A DNA stretch of 64,000 nucleotides from Microvelia longipes (taxonomy: Eukaryota > Arthropoda > Insecta > Hemiptera > Veliidae), in NCBI GenBank assembly GCA_018340805.1, contig JACMZG010000008.1:61892564-61956563 (forward strand). Reading direction: 5' to 3'. Both the position numbers and the translations under genes were made by a program. Of the stretch, positions 48,630-60,838 are shown piece by piece. How positions within the stretch are numbered: the first letter of the stretch is position 1; every line of letters begins with the position of its first letter. The notes below the pieces were generated by a model. The model did no database searches. It was given only the letters and a program-made list of their open reading frames with translations, and was not told the DNA's origin.

Positions 48630-50460
48630 ATTCGTTGAGCGCGACTGGTCGACAACGCGACCGTTCATTTCACCTAAAAAAAATGGTTTTAACGCGACTG
48701 GACGTTTGCGCTACATTAGCTAAGATGTACAGTCGCGTAGACGTCCATTTCTGTAAAAAGCTTACAATCATGTCGAATCAAATATGGTCGACTCCGCTAA
48801 ATTGAAGTAACATTTAAGAATGTGTGTTTACGCGAATGGTCGTTTAAGCGATTTTTTTATTTTATAAATATTGTAGCTAAAACGCCCAGTTAAGTTATTA
48901 CAGTGTAGCGCTCTCGTCCAAACTTGAAAGAAGAAATAAATTAAGTACTATATAATAATAACCCAGGTTTAATCACACAAATATCAATCACAAAAATCAC
49001 GTTTATTATTCGGAATTCTTAAATCTTTTAAACGGATTGTTTTATTAATTCCCGTTCGAATTGTAAGATTCTTCAAGCTAGTACGTATAAATAAATAAGT
49101 AAATACTGTAACAGCAGCTCACATTATTCATTAAATGTCTACGTTTCAGAACCCATGAATCCTGAAATTCGAAAAAAATCGTCTCTATATATTTGTAGAA
49201 ATGTATAGTTTTTAGTTTAAAGTAAAAGATATACATTTTATATCTTTACACAAATAAATAAATAAGGACCCTTGTCTTAAAAGGTATTTAGGACAAGTAT
49301 CATGTCAGAAAAGGTAATTTGTCCTAGAAGGTATTTAGGACAAGTATCATGATTCCTACTAAAAATTCGAAGCTGGGATTTCAACTGAATTATCCATTTT
49401 ATATCTCCTGAGTGGTATAAGAGTTTTAAGTATTTCCACGATCATTTTTTGAGTCGTAATTTTAAATTATTGAAATATGTAACACTCCATCTGCCTCATT
49501 CTGCCTTTATGTAATGACCATTTGCAATAATTTTGACCTATACAATGCTGCGTAGCATATTGTACCACAGCTCCTTGTGGTTCTACTTCAGAGTCCCGGA
49601 GCACAGGTGTTAAAAAGTATCCACATCACACAATATTCCTAAAGTGCTGTTTGCTAAAGCAACTATAGAGAAATTAAGCAACGCTTTCACGATAAAGGCC
49701 GCCAAGCATTCAAATGTTTTCCTACTTTTCAAGTAGAATAACTGAAAAACTGGTACATTCATTTATATCATTATTAATATGGCAGGAATTTCACGTGATT
49801 ATATAACCTTTGATTAACAATGAGCGGCACTAAGCCTCTCCTCCAAGAACCTTAGGAAATAATATGTGAATTACAATTTAATAAAAAAAACTTGCTTATT
49901 TAAATAAATAAACTAGTTTAAAGACAAACGTACACTTGAAGTTTTCTTTTTTTGCGATCACATACTAATGAGCAATACATACAAATATTATAATGTTTCC
50001 CTATTCCTTTCATAATAATAAATTCATAATTTTTAATTCATTAATATGTTAAAGTAGCCTTCATTAAACATATGTAATTAAAATAATCATGAAATATTAA
50101 ATGTAAATATTCTATTACCCTCAGAACAAAACATAAATATACTAAACCCGCATTTAAGTTTTGTGAAGGAACCTGGTAGTAAACGTGTAGCGCAAATGCA
50201 CATATATGTCTATTGTGAGTAGCGTAAACGTCCATACTTGATTTTAGCGTAAATGAACTTTACTCTCATTACAGAGTTGGAAGTCTACGCTGCGGGATGT
50301 TAACGCGAAAGAGCGTTTTAGCGACAAATATCAAAAGGTCTTAAAAGGTCATCTTCGCGACTGGGCATCTTAGCTACATATTTTTTGTAGCTTTAGTGTA
50401 CAGTCGCGGAGACGACCATTAGCGTAAATTACCAATCGCGTTAATACTCTTTCTTGTTGT
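48630..50460. repeat. Candidate DNA element with CpG-rich subterminal motif clusters
   Basis: Two CpG-rich blocks (48630-48920 and 50215-50450) flank ~1.3 kb of AT-rich DNA. Both repeat the words GCGACTGG, ACAGTCGCG, GTCCATT-like and TAGCTA/TAGCGTAAA. Examples are AACGCGACTGGACGTTTGCG (48691) and TTCGCGACTGGGCATCTTAG (50355); also GTACAGTCGCGTAGACGTCC (48729) and GTACAGTCGCGGAGACGACC (50399). No transposase and no clear terminal repeats are seen, so its nature as one element is inferred. Confidence 0.4.
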
Positions 50461-50811
50461 AGCTAGAATTTCTTGTAGAAGCTTTCCATGCCTGTTAGCT
50501 TAATAATATAGAATACTATAATTTAGCCGTTTAAGCTAGCGTGTTCGCAAGAAAAAAGCATATTCATTAATTTAAATGTCTTAGAATCTGTGCTGACGTC
50601 GAAAATTTCAACGCATTAGTGGAAAGACTTCTTATAAAAAAATTATACATTTATGATTTTTTTAGTTTTAAGTGAAGCCTTTTTGATACGACGTGTTATA
50701 CGAACCTCTAAGTCTAATCAGTTTTTCACGTAACCTACATTAATATGGAAAAATATGTTGTCTGAAATACAGCATTTATAATTAAATCGTTTTAACGAGA
50801 AGTTAAAATAA

Positions 50812-50870
50812 TTCTGGCGCGCAGGTCCGCATGCCGGGCGATTTTTTTTAAATGCGCACTTTTTTGCTTA
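50812..50870 (+). repeat. GGTCCGC-family repeat (SINE-like head)
   Basis: ATTCTGGCGCGCAGGTCCGC then ATGCCGGGCGA matches the heads at 62948, 63094 and 63184. Confidence 0.6.
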
Positions 50871-51269
50871 TCAATCAAATTTTTGCTTAATTTTTCCGTT
50901 TATATTTAATAGCCTAAGCAGTAATTTTTTCGTATTTTTCATAGAAAAATACACACCTTTATTCGTTTCCATTTGAAGCTCAGTTAATGCTCATTTTTAT
51001 GAGCATTTTCTTTCTTATGATATTTTACAACAAAACATTCAAATAACAAAACGCAACTAAGGAATATAATTGCTATTATTCAATTAAAGAATTGAAATGA
51101 ATTATTAGGAGGTACTCCGTAGGATAAAAACTTAATAATTTCGATAATTCGCTTATATCGTGGCAGTATGCTACATATACAAACTAGCAATATGACAAAC
51201 TGAAAATGGACAACAGCCATGAGACCGCGAAGGGCCCTCCTGTGACGACGTCGCGTAGCGAACAAGAGG

Positions 51270-52670
51270 GCGTCTTGTTTTTCGCCTTAACTCGAATTGT
51301 TTGAGCCCATAGAGAAGAGATTAAAATAATGGTTGAGCCACATTATTGGGGTTTTATTGTAGATTTAGTGTTTTTATTGAAATGAATTTTGGCTTTGTCT
51401 TACACGACTTTTTACAAGTTTTATCAATATCCATAATATATTTTCAAGTTATAAATTATTGTATTCCTATTCAATTTGAATAATTAAAGAGATAATTTAT
51501 AATGAATCTATCATATCAAATGCATAAATTTAAAAAACTTATTCAGCTGTTTTACCTAATACAACTTATTTTTATTTAGTTTATTATTCATTTAAACTAT
51601 CTCGTGTCACTACGGTTGACAGGTAACATAGCGGTGTGATAATATTATCTATTTTTCATTTCTCAGTTAAGTTTCACTTAGTTAATAAAACATATTGAAT
51701 AACTTAGCATACTTTTCTGTTTTTCCTCGAAATGTATGACAGAATAATTTAGAGAGGAATGAATTATTTTTGTCATTTCTCTGCAACATGCTTTGTTGTG
51801 TTGTTATCAGTTTTAGTTTATAATAGTCGAGTAAAGTCAGCACGTCTCCCACTTCTCGTGTAGTTAATGTCGACACATCTTCCCTTCATTTGTTCTGAAA
51901 TTGAATATTTTTGCAGAGTTCCGCTCAGTCAGTATATTTCTTTATTGTTCGTCGGCTATCTATTTATACAAAATCTAATTACAAAATAAAAACTTACGAA
52001 TTTGTCTATTGTATTTGTTATAACTTTGAAGAGTAATTTTATTATAATTTAAAAACTATGGAATGTTTACTTACTAAAAAAAATATTTTACCGGAGGAAT
52101 CATATTTATTAATTTTACCAGATTTTCTTTTTTTTAACGATTTTAAATGTTGACTTAATTGTTTCAAATAATAGTGTCATATAATTTGTAATTACAACTA
52201 ATATTGCTTATAAAATCATTAATTTCCACTTAAATATTTGTCTACACAGATTAATTTCAATAGTATAGATGGTTCAATCTTAAATTCAATCCCTTGTTTT
52301 TAAGTAGGATTACTTAAATTAAATAACTGTAAAAATACCGTGGGATTATGACTTTATGATCTAAGTGACTTTTACCGGTTCGGTTAAGAAGAATAATAAT
52401 AGTGATAACACTAAATATACAGTGATTAGTGATACATTTATTGTAATATACAATAACCTGAATCGTATTTAAATTAAATTTTTTATCGTCAGTAAAGTTG
52501 AGCCAGTAGCCTTCAGTTGTACAAAGTAGGTAACTTTAACTAAATAATATTTATTTTACCTTGTAAAATAAAGAAATTGTAGTTGTACTATCGCGTAATA
52601 GATTGATAACAACATGCCATTGTTTTGCGTTAAATTAATTTATTAATTAATCGCATCCTTTGAGGTGGGA
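51270..52670. other. AT-rich sequence without recognised genes
   Basis: No coding or repeat structure recognised. Confidence 0.5.
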
Positions 52671-52674
52671 TGTA

Positions 52675-53238
52675 AATACCTTTTATAAAATATCTACAAT
52701 TATTTAGATTTACCCATGTACAAAAAATTCTGGCGTAATGGTCAGCAAGGCGGGTGAATTTTCTTTGAAAAGCATGCTTTCTTGCTCTTCAATCCATTTC
52801 TAGCTAAAGTTTCTTATTACTTTGTTCAGCGGCGGGGTTTGGCAGGGGGTTCAACTCCGTGTTCAACCTTGTAGGGATGTTCAACCCTTCCTGGCAGTTG
52901 TCGTGTGAACGGGATTGAACACAAGATTGAACCCGGGATTGAACCGTGTTCAATCCCGGGTTCAATCTGAAATCAATTTTTCACAGTGAGAAATACCGGG
53001 TGAGCGATTAGGGTCGAACCCCCCAAGGGGTCGAACACAGGGTGAACCTCCGTGTTCTGAACCCCGCGGGGCCAAACCCCGCCTCTGAACAAAGTAATAA
53101 GAAACTTAAGCTTGAAATGGATTGATGAGCAAGAAAGCATGCTTTTAAAAAAAATCACCCGCCTTGCCGACCTTTGCGCCAGAATTTTTTGTACATGGAA
53201 AAATCTAAATAATTGTAGATATTTTATAAAATGTATTT
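52675..53238. repeat. Large fold-back repeat with GC-rich palindromic centre
   Basis: Arms 52675-52842 and 53070-53238 are inverted copies; shared words include TTTATAAAATATCTACAATT, CATGTACAAAAAATTCTGG and GAAAGCATGCTTT. The ~230 bp centre repeats GTTCAAC/GATTGAAC words and contains GATTGAACCCGGGATTG with its own inverted partner. The arms carry the GGTCCGC-family head (here CTGGCGTAATGGTCAGC), so two SINE-like units lie head-out. Confidence 0.75.
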
Positions 53239-53618
53239 CCAACGAAGTAAATAAATGCTTTATAACTTGAGCTGTAGCGTAACAACTTGTTATTGAATTT
53301 TTCAAAGAAAATGCGCATCTCACAGGCTATAGTGCACGGCACAGCATCATTTAAGTGAGCTCAACTTAAGCACTTATTTGAGGCTCAGTTTAGGCTAATT
53401 TTTTTCACAATGTCTTTGAAATTCGAAAAAAATAAATATCAAGTTGGGATGCTACTACTCAGGTAATAATGTGTATACTAGAAATTTAAGCGTGAAATTA
53501 ATAGTTGAGGAAGAAAGCTCGCTTTACAAAGAAAATTTACACCGTTTGCGGACCACAGCGTACCTAGATTTGAATCTTGGAACTCTACCTTAGAATACTT
53601 TTAGTGTTCATATCGACT

Positions 53619-53849
53619 CTAGGCCAGTTTTATTAGATCCATCGTCCCAAAAAGCATGGAAAACAGATTGCTTGTTATCTTAGTGTCTTTTCTTACTCCG
53701 TCCATCCATGGTAATCTAGGCCTGCCTCTGGGTATTATGACTGCCGGATCTTGCCTCAGAACACTGCCATCGTTTCTCTTCTTAACATGCCCAAACCACC
53801 CTAACCTACTCGCTTCTACTACTGCAACAATATCAGGATTAGGATCCTT
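53619..53849 (-). pseudogene. LINE ORF2 C-terminal fragment (third lineage)
   Basis: The minus-strand frame reads VEASRLGWFGHVKKRNDGSV, LRQDPAVIIPRGRPRLPWMD, GVRKD and ends at TAG (53619-53621). RLxWFGHVxRxxDxxxL...RGRPxxxWMDxVxxD is the closing signature of RTE-type and related insect reverse transcriptase proteins. A stop just upstream (near 53850) limits the fragment to 76 residues. The reverse transcriptase is missing. Confidence 0.75.
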
Positions 53850-53889
53850 TTATAACAATCTAATATCTTGCTTTGATTTTCTTTGAATG

Positions 53890-55980
53890 CTTTGTTTAGA
53901 CCCAAATAGAATTTAAAAATAATCGACCTTATTATCGGCCCCAATTCTATTGTTTATAAAATGTATATGACGTCATTAACCCATCATAATGACAAGAAAA
54001 AAATTTAAAAAATCTTAAAACATCGTAAAGATTTTTTATCATGCTGAAATTGAATATACTTATTACATGTGTATGTTAAACACATGCACTTAAGAAAATT
54101 TTACTGTCGAATTAGTTTTTTTTTGTATCGTTTGACATTCATAACATTATGTATAAAAATCACGTTTACGTCGCAACTATGTAGCGTCTATCAGCACTGA
54201 AGTTTAAATACTATCGCTTAAATAATACCATGAAATGAATAAATAAATAAATCAGGCTGCTATGCTCTAAAAATGATTGTTGTATTAACAATTTCTCCGG
54301 TTTGCGTGCTTAAGTTTGCATTAGATTTACTTACATCTGGTGAGTTAATCTAGATTTAGTATTATCTGAAAATTAAAATAAAACATGTGTACAAACGACC
54401 GATTGTATTTAAAAAAATATTTTTATAATGTCAGTGAAGCATTTTGCAAGCCTTTTCTGCAAAAGATTACGGCGTAACAGTTTTTATCGGAAATGTCAGT
54501 TATAATGAACATAATATAGATATGGTTTGAGCTAATTTATCATATCATACTCAATAAACATTGTATACTTAAAACAAAGGAAGCTATATACTAATAAATA
54601 ATATTCAAAATAACGTTTATCGGTATAGTTTTATCAACTACAAGCAGTGATACCCGAGCTCAGCTCGGCAAATAGTTTATTTATCCAACAACAATTTTTA
54701 ATTAGTTCAATGATAACAATGACAATTTTTTTAATTTTAAAGTTGTTAACACTTGTTGTTAATAGTTGTAACAGTCGTAAGCACTCTTTTTTCTACTGAG
54801 CACTCTTTTTTGCTGTTCGTTCTAGATTGATGTTCCCTCGTGATTATGTTCCTCCCTGTTTGACTTTAATATTTCACTTGGCATATGCCACATTGCACCA
54901 CGTAAATACCACTTCTGTTTCTTTTAAGCTACTCCTCTACTGTTCTTTTAGCACGAATCAAGATTTGATATAGTTTATGACTCCTTCTGAGATAAGATTA
55001 GTCTTCGTTTTAAGTTTAGTCCAGATCCTTTAAGTAGTATTTTAAGTATAATCAACTTGTACATTAGTGAAACAAATTTCTTACAATTATTAGTAAACTT
55101 GTAACTTTTTACTTGTAGTATACAATACTTGTACTTTCGTGAAACAGGGCCCTATGTCCCCTAAAAGTCCCTACTCCACTATTAAAAACAATAATTAGCG
55201 AATCTCCTTTTGAACAATATCGCAAATGAGGTGGGTCGTATGGCTGGAATTGGACCCCGTCTTACCTTTGAACCGATTCTTCTACTATAATCATGGATTC
55301 TGTTTCAAACATTGGAAATATGCCGCCAGAATTGATTATCGTAATTTTCAATTACGAGGTAATTGAAAATTATAAATCGTGATAATTAAGTACAGATCTC
55401 GATTTAATCAAATACATTACAGGTTAATAAATTATAGTCTTAGCATTCTTGAAACAGAAGAGGTGGAAGAACAGGTATGATCCCTGAACCTCTCCTTTTA
55501 TTTTTTTCTAAATTCCTCATTTTTATAAAAAAATGATTTTTTCCATAAAAATAATTTATTTTATGTATTCATTTATTCCTAAAGAGCATTTTTGAAACAT
55601 GTCATCACTTACTATTAGATGTTTGACTCATTTTCAGTTTGACATCAGTCAGTTTGATGTATTTGTCTCCCTTTGAGGAATAATAAGAATTCAAATAAAA
55701 CAGAAATCCAATTCAGATGATAATAGTATTAATATATTTTGATAAAATCATCTCCACATTTTTAATGTGCATAATTTTATTTCGATTTTTCCATTCCACT
55801 TTAATATAGTCTTTATTTGGATGTGTTTAGTATTTTATTCAATAGCTTCTCTCTAATGTACTTTTTGGAAATAAAGCTTTTTTTCGTTTTTCGGGGTTCG
55901 GATGACGGAAGTCGAGGGTGGAATGAGGGGGGGTCGTTTTTAGTTTGACGTCCTGATAACTAAAATATATTATGTTCCAA
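53890..55980. other. AT-rich sequence without recognised genes
   Basis: No coding or repeat structure recognised on either strand. Confidence 0.5.
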
Positions 55981-55986
55981 AAAAAA

Positions 55987-55988
<2 letters not shown>

Positions 55989-56063
<75 letters not shown>
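55989..56063. repeat. (AT)n microsatellite
   Basis: An alternating AT tract ending at the left edge of the long fold-back copy. Confidence 0.9.
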
Positions 56064-57258
56064 CAGGGTGTTTCATATAAAGTCTCCACCAGAAAAGGAG
56101 GTGGTAGTACTCCTCAAAAGGAACAAAAAATGTCCTATAATAAAAACCCCGATCTCCAACCGTTTTCCCACAAAATCAAATTTAATATTTCAAAAAAATA
56201 TTTGACCTCACATCATAAAATTGTTAATAGATGTTAAGCTATTCAAGCTAGAAAGGCGAAATTGGTATCATTAGAAAGCTGAGTAAATTTCCTAAAGGAC
56301 AAACTACTAACTATGTCAAATATTTTGGAACTACTGCCCAAAATTTTGCATGAAACATGATTTTTTAAAAAAATGAATTTTATGGAATTTTTGTAGTAGG
56401 GCATTAGAGGAAGTAAGAGATGAGCAAAAGTTCAGCCAAGAACGGAAAAAACTTCTCTTATGACTGCCCTTTAAGAAAATGTAAATATTTTTATACATTC
56501 AATAGTCAAAAATGTAAGGTATTGTTGCTAGAAGTTGCAAAAACTGATCATTTTTGTCGTATAAAAGTGAAAATAATGTGTTATTTTAACAAAATATTTT
56601 TATTTTCGAAAATAATTTAATAATACGATTTTTAGACTCTAGAAGGTAAAATAAACCTATTTTATTCTTACACATTTTTCTCTAAAACCACTCTTTTCCC
56701 TTGCTTTAGAGATTTTTAATTATTTTATGTACCATGTAATTAACATTGTAGACATATGTAAAAATGCCAAAAAAATATCAGTTTTTTCAACTTCTAGGAA
56801 GAATGGCATAAAATTTTGACTATTGAATGTATAAAATTATTTTATTTTTCTTAAAGGGCAATCATAAGAGAAGTTTTTTCCGTTCTTGGCTGAACTTTTG
56901 CTCATCTCTTACTTCCTCTAATGCCCTACTACAAAAATTCCATAAAATTCATTTTTTAAAAAAATCATGTTTCATGCAAAATTTTGGGCAGTAGTTCCAA
57001 AATATTTGACATAGTTAGTAGTTTGTCCTTTAGGAAATTTACTCAGCTTTCTAATGATACCAATTTCGCCTTTCTAGCTTGAATAGTTAAATCCCTATTA
57101 ACAATTTTATGATGTGAGGTCAAATATGTTTTTGAAATATTAAATTTGACCTTGTGGGAAAACGGTTGGAGATCGGGGTTTATATTATAGGACATTTTTT
57201 GTTCCTTTTGAGGAGTACTACCACCTCCTTTTCTGGTGGACACTTTATATGAAACACC

Positions 57259-57261
<3 letters not shown>
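56064..57261. mobile_element. Fold-back TA-target element, long copy
   Basis: Same ends and arms as the element at 28047-29005, but with a ~280 bp unpaired centre (about 56515-56795) that the short copy lacks. It lies between two (AT)n tracts with TA on both sides. Apart from the centre the two copies are very similar, so the family was recently active. Confidence 0.88.
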
Positions 57262-57319
<58 letters not shown>

Positions 57320-57325
57320 ATATAC
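57262..57325. repeat. (AT)n microsatellite
   Basis: The AT tract continues on the right side of the fold-back element. Confidence 0.9.
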
Positions 57326-57435
57326 ACGAAGTGTCACAGCGTAGCAAATCCGAGGTAATGAGGAAAAGTACAGAGTCACCCTGTACCCTATTTAGCGAAT
57401 TTTCATCATGAAAATGACGCTTATAAGGCTGTTAT

Positions 57436-57437
<2 letters not shown>

Positions 57438-57505
<68 letters not shown>
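57438..57505. repeat. (AT)n microsatellite
   Basis: An AT tract preceded by GCGAATTTTCATCATGAAAA, a string that also appears in related form at 23385, 48330 and 10910. Confidence 0.9.
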
Positions 57506-57509
<4 letters not shown>

Positions 57510-57610
57510 ATGTATGTATGTTAGGCTGTCGTCACAAGGAAGGTTATTTGGAAAACCTGTGTCTTAAGGTTGTGAATTTCCAAAAAAATGTTCAAAAACA
57601 GTGTTTTGAC

Positions 57611-58378
57611 CAGGGGGGGTTAACTTAAATGAGGATAAGTTTGGATTCAATTATCGCAAGCTACTAAAATTTAGCGCTGCGGCAGACCGGTGCGGATAAC
57701 TCATAAACTAACTCCAATAGCTTTCCAAAAATGACAAATTATATTTAATTTTTGGAATACCATGGAAATATTTGGTTATGACAGCTATGTTTATTGTTAT
57801 TACTAAATGATTATTTTCTTTATTTATTTTTCATTAAAACGGTTTGCCGTTGTGATGTTTTGTATTACAAAAAATTCAGACACTAAAAGTAAAAAGAAGT
57901 CTTTTTAAAACTTCCACAGAACTCTACTGATGGCAGACAAGTGTAAATTTAATTTAATTAATTTATTGATTTAGTCAATTTTATCAAGTAATTACATTTA
58001 ATCACATGTGCGCAGCATTTCGCCGATGTAATTAAAATACAGGCTGCATTAAATGTCAAATTCTATTTTCTAGCACGTGTAAACTTTAGCCACTATTTCA
58101 TTATTACCTGATTGAATCAATTAAATTAATAAATTACTTGAATGAAAAACTTAAAAGTAATCAGAAGCGTTCTGTGGAAGTTTAAAGACGACGAAGGCCG
58201 TGCAAAGCGGTACGGATAGTTAGAAGTATGACTATACAAAGTATAAAAGTTTAATTTCAAACTGACTGTGGGCAAAAAGCGGGAAAGGTAGGTCCCTCGC
58301 CGCGCTAGTGTCGACCGGAATCCAAATTTTTTCACCATTGAGTCGACAGGCTTCCAGTTTAAGTATCTCTAGTCTCTG
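57611..58378. mobile_element. Non-autonomous hAT-type element, copy B
   Basis: The homologue of 24306-25039 in inverted orientation, with CAGGGG and CTCTG at its ends. GTTTTGAC is found directly outside both ends (57603-57610 and 58379-58386), an 8 bp target duplication different from that of copy A. Shared words include GCAAGCTACTAAAATTTAGCG, GTCGACCGGAATCCAAA and AATCAGAAGCGTTCTG. No transposase. Confidence 0.88.
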
Positions 58379-58389
58379 GTTTTGACAGT

Positions 58390-60480
58390 TAGTAAATGTC
58401 TGACGTTTACAAATTTTAATTAACATTGATTTTTACTCAAATGTATCACAAAATTACTGCCTTTAAAAATAAGGTATTCCTGTACTGTTATATCACAAAT
58501 ATATAGAACTATTACTTATGCGTAATAATATGTCTAAAATCTGACTGATAGTAAGGTACATAGGGGTTACGAGTTGTTCGAGCATATAGGATGGGGGGTT
58601 TTGTTGGGAACATACGTAAACTTGAGAACAGTTTTTATCCATAGCTACCATAGTAGAATCTATCCCGATCCTTTATATTTTTTCCAATTTCTTTTTTTTT
58701 TCAATTTTTTGTATTTGTTTTGTTTAGCTCTTATACAGTAAACCTTTACCTCGTAACTCATTTGTTTATTCGTAGAGATACATTAGTAGACAGGCTATAA
58801 CCTATCTCAATAAATTGGGAAGCTTTAACATTTTTCAGGGCTTTGTGTAACCGCATTGTAACCTCCTTCGAGAGTGTTAAGGTTACAATATAATATCATC
58901 GCGTTCTTTTATATAAGTATTGTATTAAATTTGTAATGTTTATTTGATTACATTAATCATCGAAGGTTATCAGATAACTTTTTCGATGTTCCTAAATTCA
59001 AACTATTTGCCTTTTCTAGTAATATTATCTCTGTTTTTACCCCGAAATAAAATTTGTTGCTCTATTATTTGTTTATTTTTAAGATTTTATATAACATTTA
59101 TTTAAATGAACTTTCTGAATCCTCAAAATTTTAATATTTTTGAGAAAACCTTTAATGATATTCAATATTTTAGCTGGTATAATGGGAGTATACTTTGCCA
59201 AGCTTGATGTAGCTTTTAGTGGCATTCCACTTTTTGAGGAATTTTAGATCTCTCTTTGGGTCTTAAAGATGCAAAGTAAACCTAAAGAGAATTATGAAAT
59301 ATTAAATATTTTGCATTACCTTTGTGAATTTTTAGTGAATTTTTAAAGCATTTAGTTAGCGTTTTTGAAAGAAGAGAACACAATTATCTTACCCCCAAAA
59401 TAAATATAAATTGGAAGAAGATATCATGATACAATGTTTTCTAAAAAAACATCATAGTACGAAGGATACGAAATAACTGCACAACAAAAAATGAAGAGTA
59501 TAGAGTTTATCACGTGAATCAATGTAACTCATAAATTTAAAAATATGTATGTATATGTGCATAGAGATGTTATTACTAGAGGGGCCCTATAGGTTTAATT
59601 TTGAAACATCGAAAAAGTAACCTGACCATCTTCAGTTATAAATATAATTCGCTTATAATGTAATCAAATAATCAGTACGAAAATACAATAACTTATTTAG
59701 TAAAATGTAAAATATTTTGTAATATGTAAAAATATTTTTTGTACGTCGTCATTAGCCCACAATCATGACTTTAAAAAAGTTTGTTTTTTTATGAAAATTC
59801 ATAAAACGATATAGTGTGTTACAGAAATAATTCAAATAAAGTCGATGCATATGATATTTTATATCAGGGTCAAATAATACAAGTGTAAACTATAAACATA
59901 TTTTCTATTTCATCATATAATTACAGAACATTATGAACACAACCCGTATGTTTTTAGAAAGTATTATGGAATCCTTGTGTACATTTTCTAACGTTTTTAG
60001 TAATCAGAAAAGTATACAATACAATCTAATAATTAATTAATAATACTGCAATAGATACTGCAATAGATGTTATTTTTAACAATCGATATTTTATGAGAAA
60101 ATTGTATTTTCGAAAGCATACTTTTCGAAGGTAAATAAGCCTTTTTGAAGCAAATTTTTCTATACGGTGTTTGAAAAGTAATTCGACCGGGGATTTCAAC
60201 TGGATTTTCCGTTTCAGATATTTTAAGGTATTCTGTGTGTTTTTACTGAGTTTTCAAAAATCAATCCTAAGGTCTAGATATGCTTTTTATAAATAAATTT
60301 TATGACTTCATTATACTGACATTAATGACTCGCCCGAAATTTAAAAATTCATAACACGTAAAAATATTGGATAATTCTTACGTGTTATGTATTGTTTTAA
60401 TTTTTAGTATATGTAGTCATATATGAGACCAATAAATGAGCAATATTGCACTAATTATCAGCATTAGTACAATTTTTATC
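58390..60480. other. AT-rich sequence without recognised genes
   Basis: No gene recognised. One patch near 58800-58900 (GTAACCGCATTGTAACCTCC) resembles TAAACCTCAATGTAACC at 41650 only weakly. Confidence 0.45.
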
Positions 60481-60501
60481 AAATTACATGCAATTGAATC
60501 T

Positions 60502-60728
60502 GCCTCCGTAGCCGCGGTCGTCTAGTACTGGACTTCGGCACTGGAGTTCCGGGGTTCACAGCCCGGGCTATGCTCTCACTTTTTTATGAATAGAATTTGT
60601 TGTAAAAGGATTTCGCCAACATTAGCTTTACTTTGAGCATAGTAGATGTGACCCACCCGAGGTGGTTCCCGCAGGGCGAATACCCTGAAGGGCCGAAAGG
60701 CCCTAAAACGGGCATTATTATTATCATT
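60502..60728 (+). mobile_element. tRNA-derived SINE with 10 bp target-site duplication
   Basis: ATGCAATTGA stands at 60488-60497 and 60729-60738. Between them is a tRNA-like head with box A (TAGCCGCGGTCGTCTAGT) and box B (GGGGTTCACAGCCC) at tRNA-like spacing, then a body containing the hairpin AGGGCCGAAAGGCCCT. It ends in an ATTATTATT tail. The internal pol III promoter boxes, tail and duplication are typical of a SINE. The (ATT)n tail resembles that of the LINE ending at 45998, a possible mobilising partner. Confidence 0.85.
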
Positions 60729-60838
60729 ATGCAATTGAGTTGAAAATTGGTGCGAGTGTATTCGTTTATGTAATAAACAAGTATATTGTTTTAGCGAATT
60801 TCCTTTGGAAATTCGCCTAATGGGATCCTATCCCATTA

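Noticed and set aside
53656..53886. 76-codon plus-strand frame starting MENRLLVILVSF
   Set aside because: It is the antisense shadow of the minus-strand LINE fragment with RGRPRLPWMD.
58126..58426. Two overlapping minus-strand frames of 64-70 codons
   Set aside because: They fall within the hAT-type non-autonomous element and its flank and have no recognisable domain.
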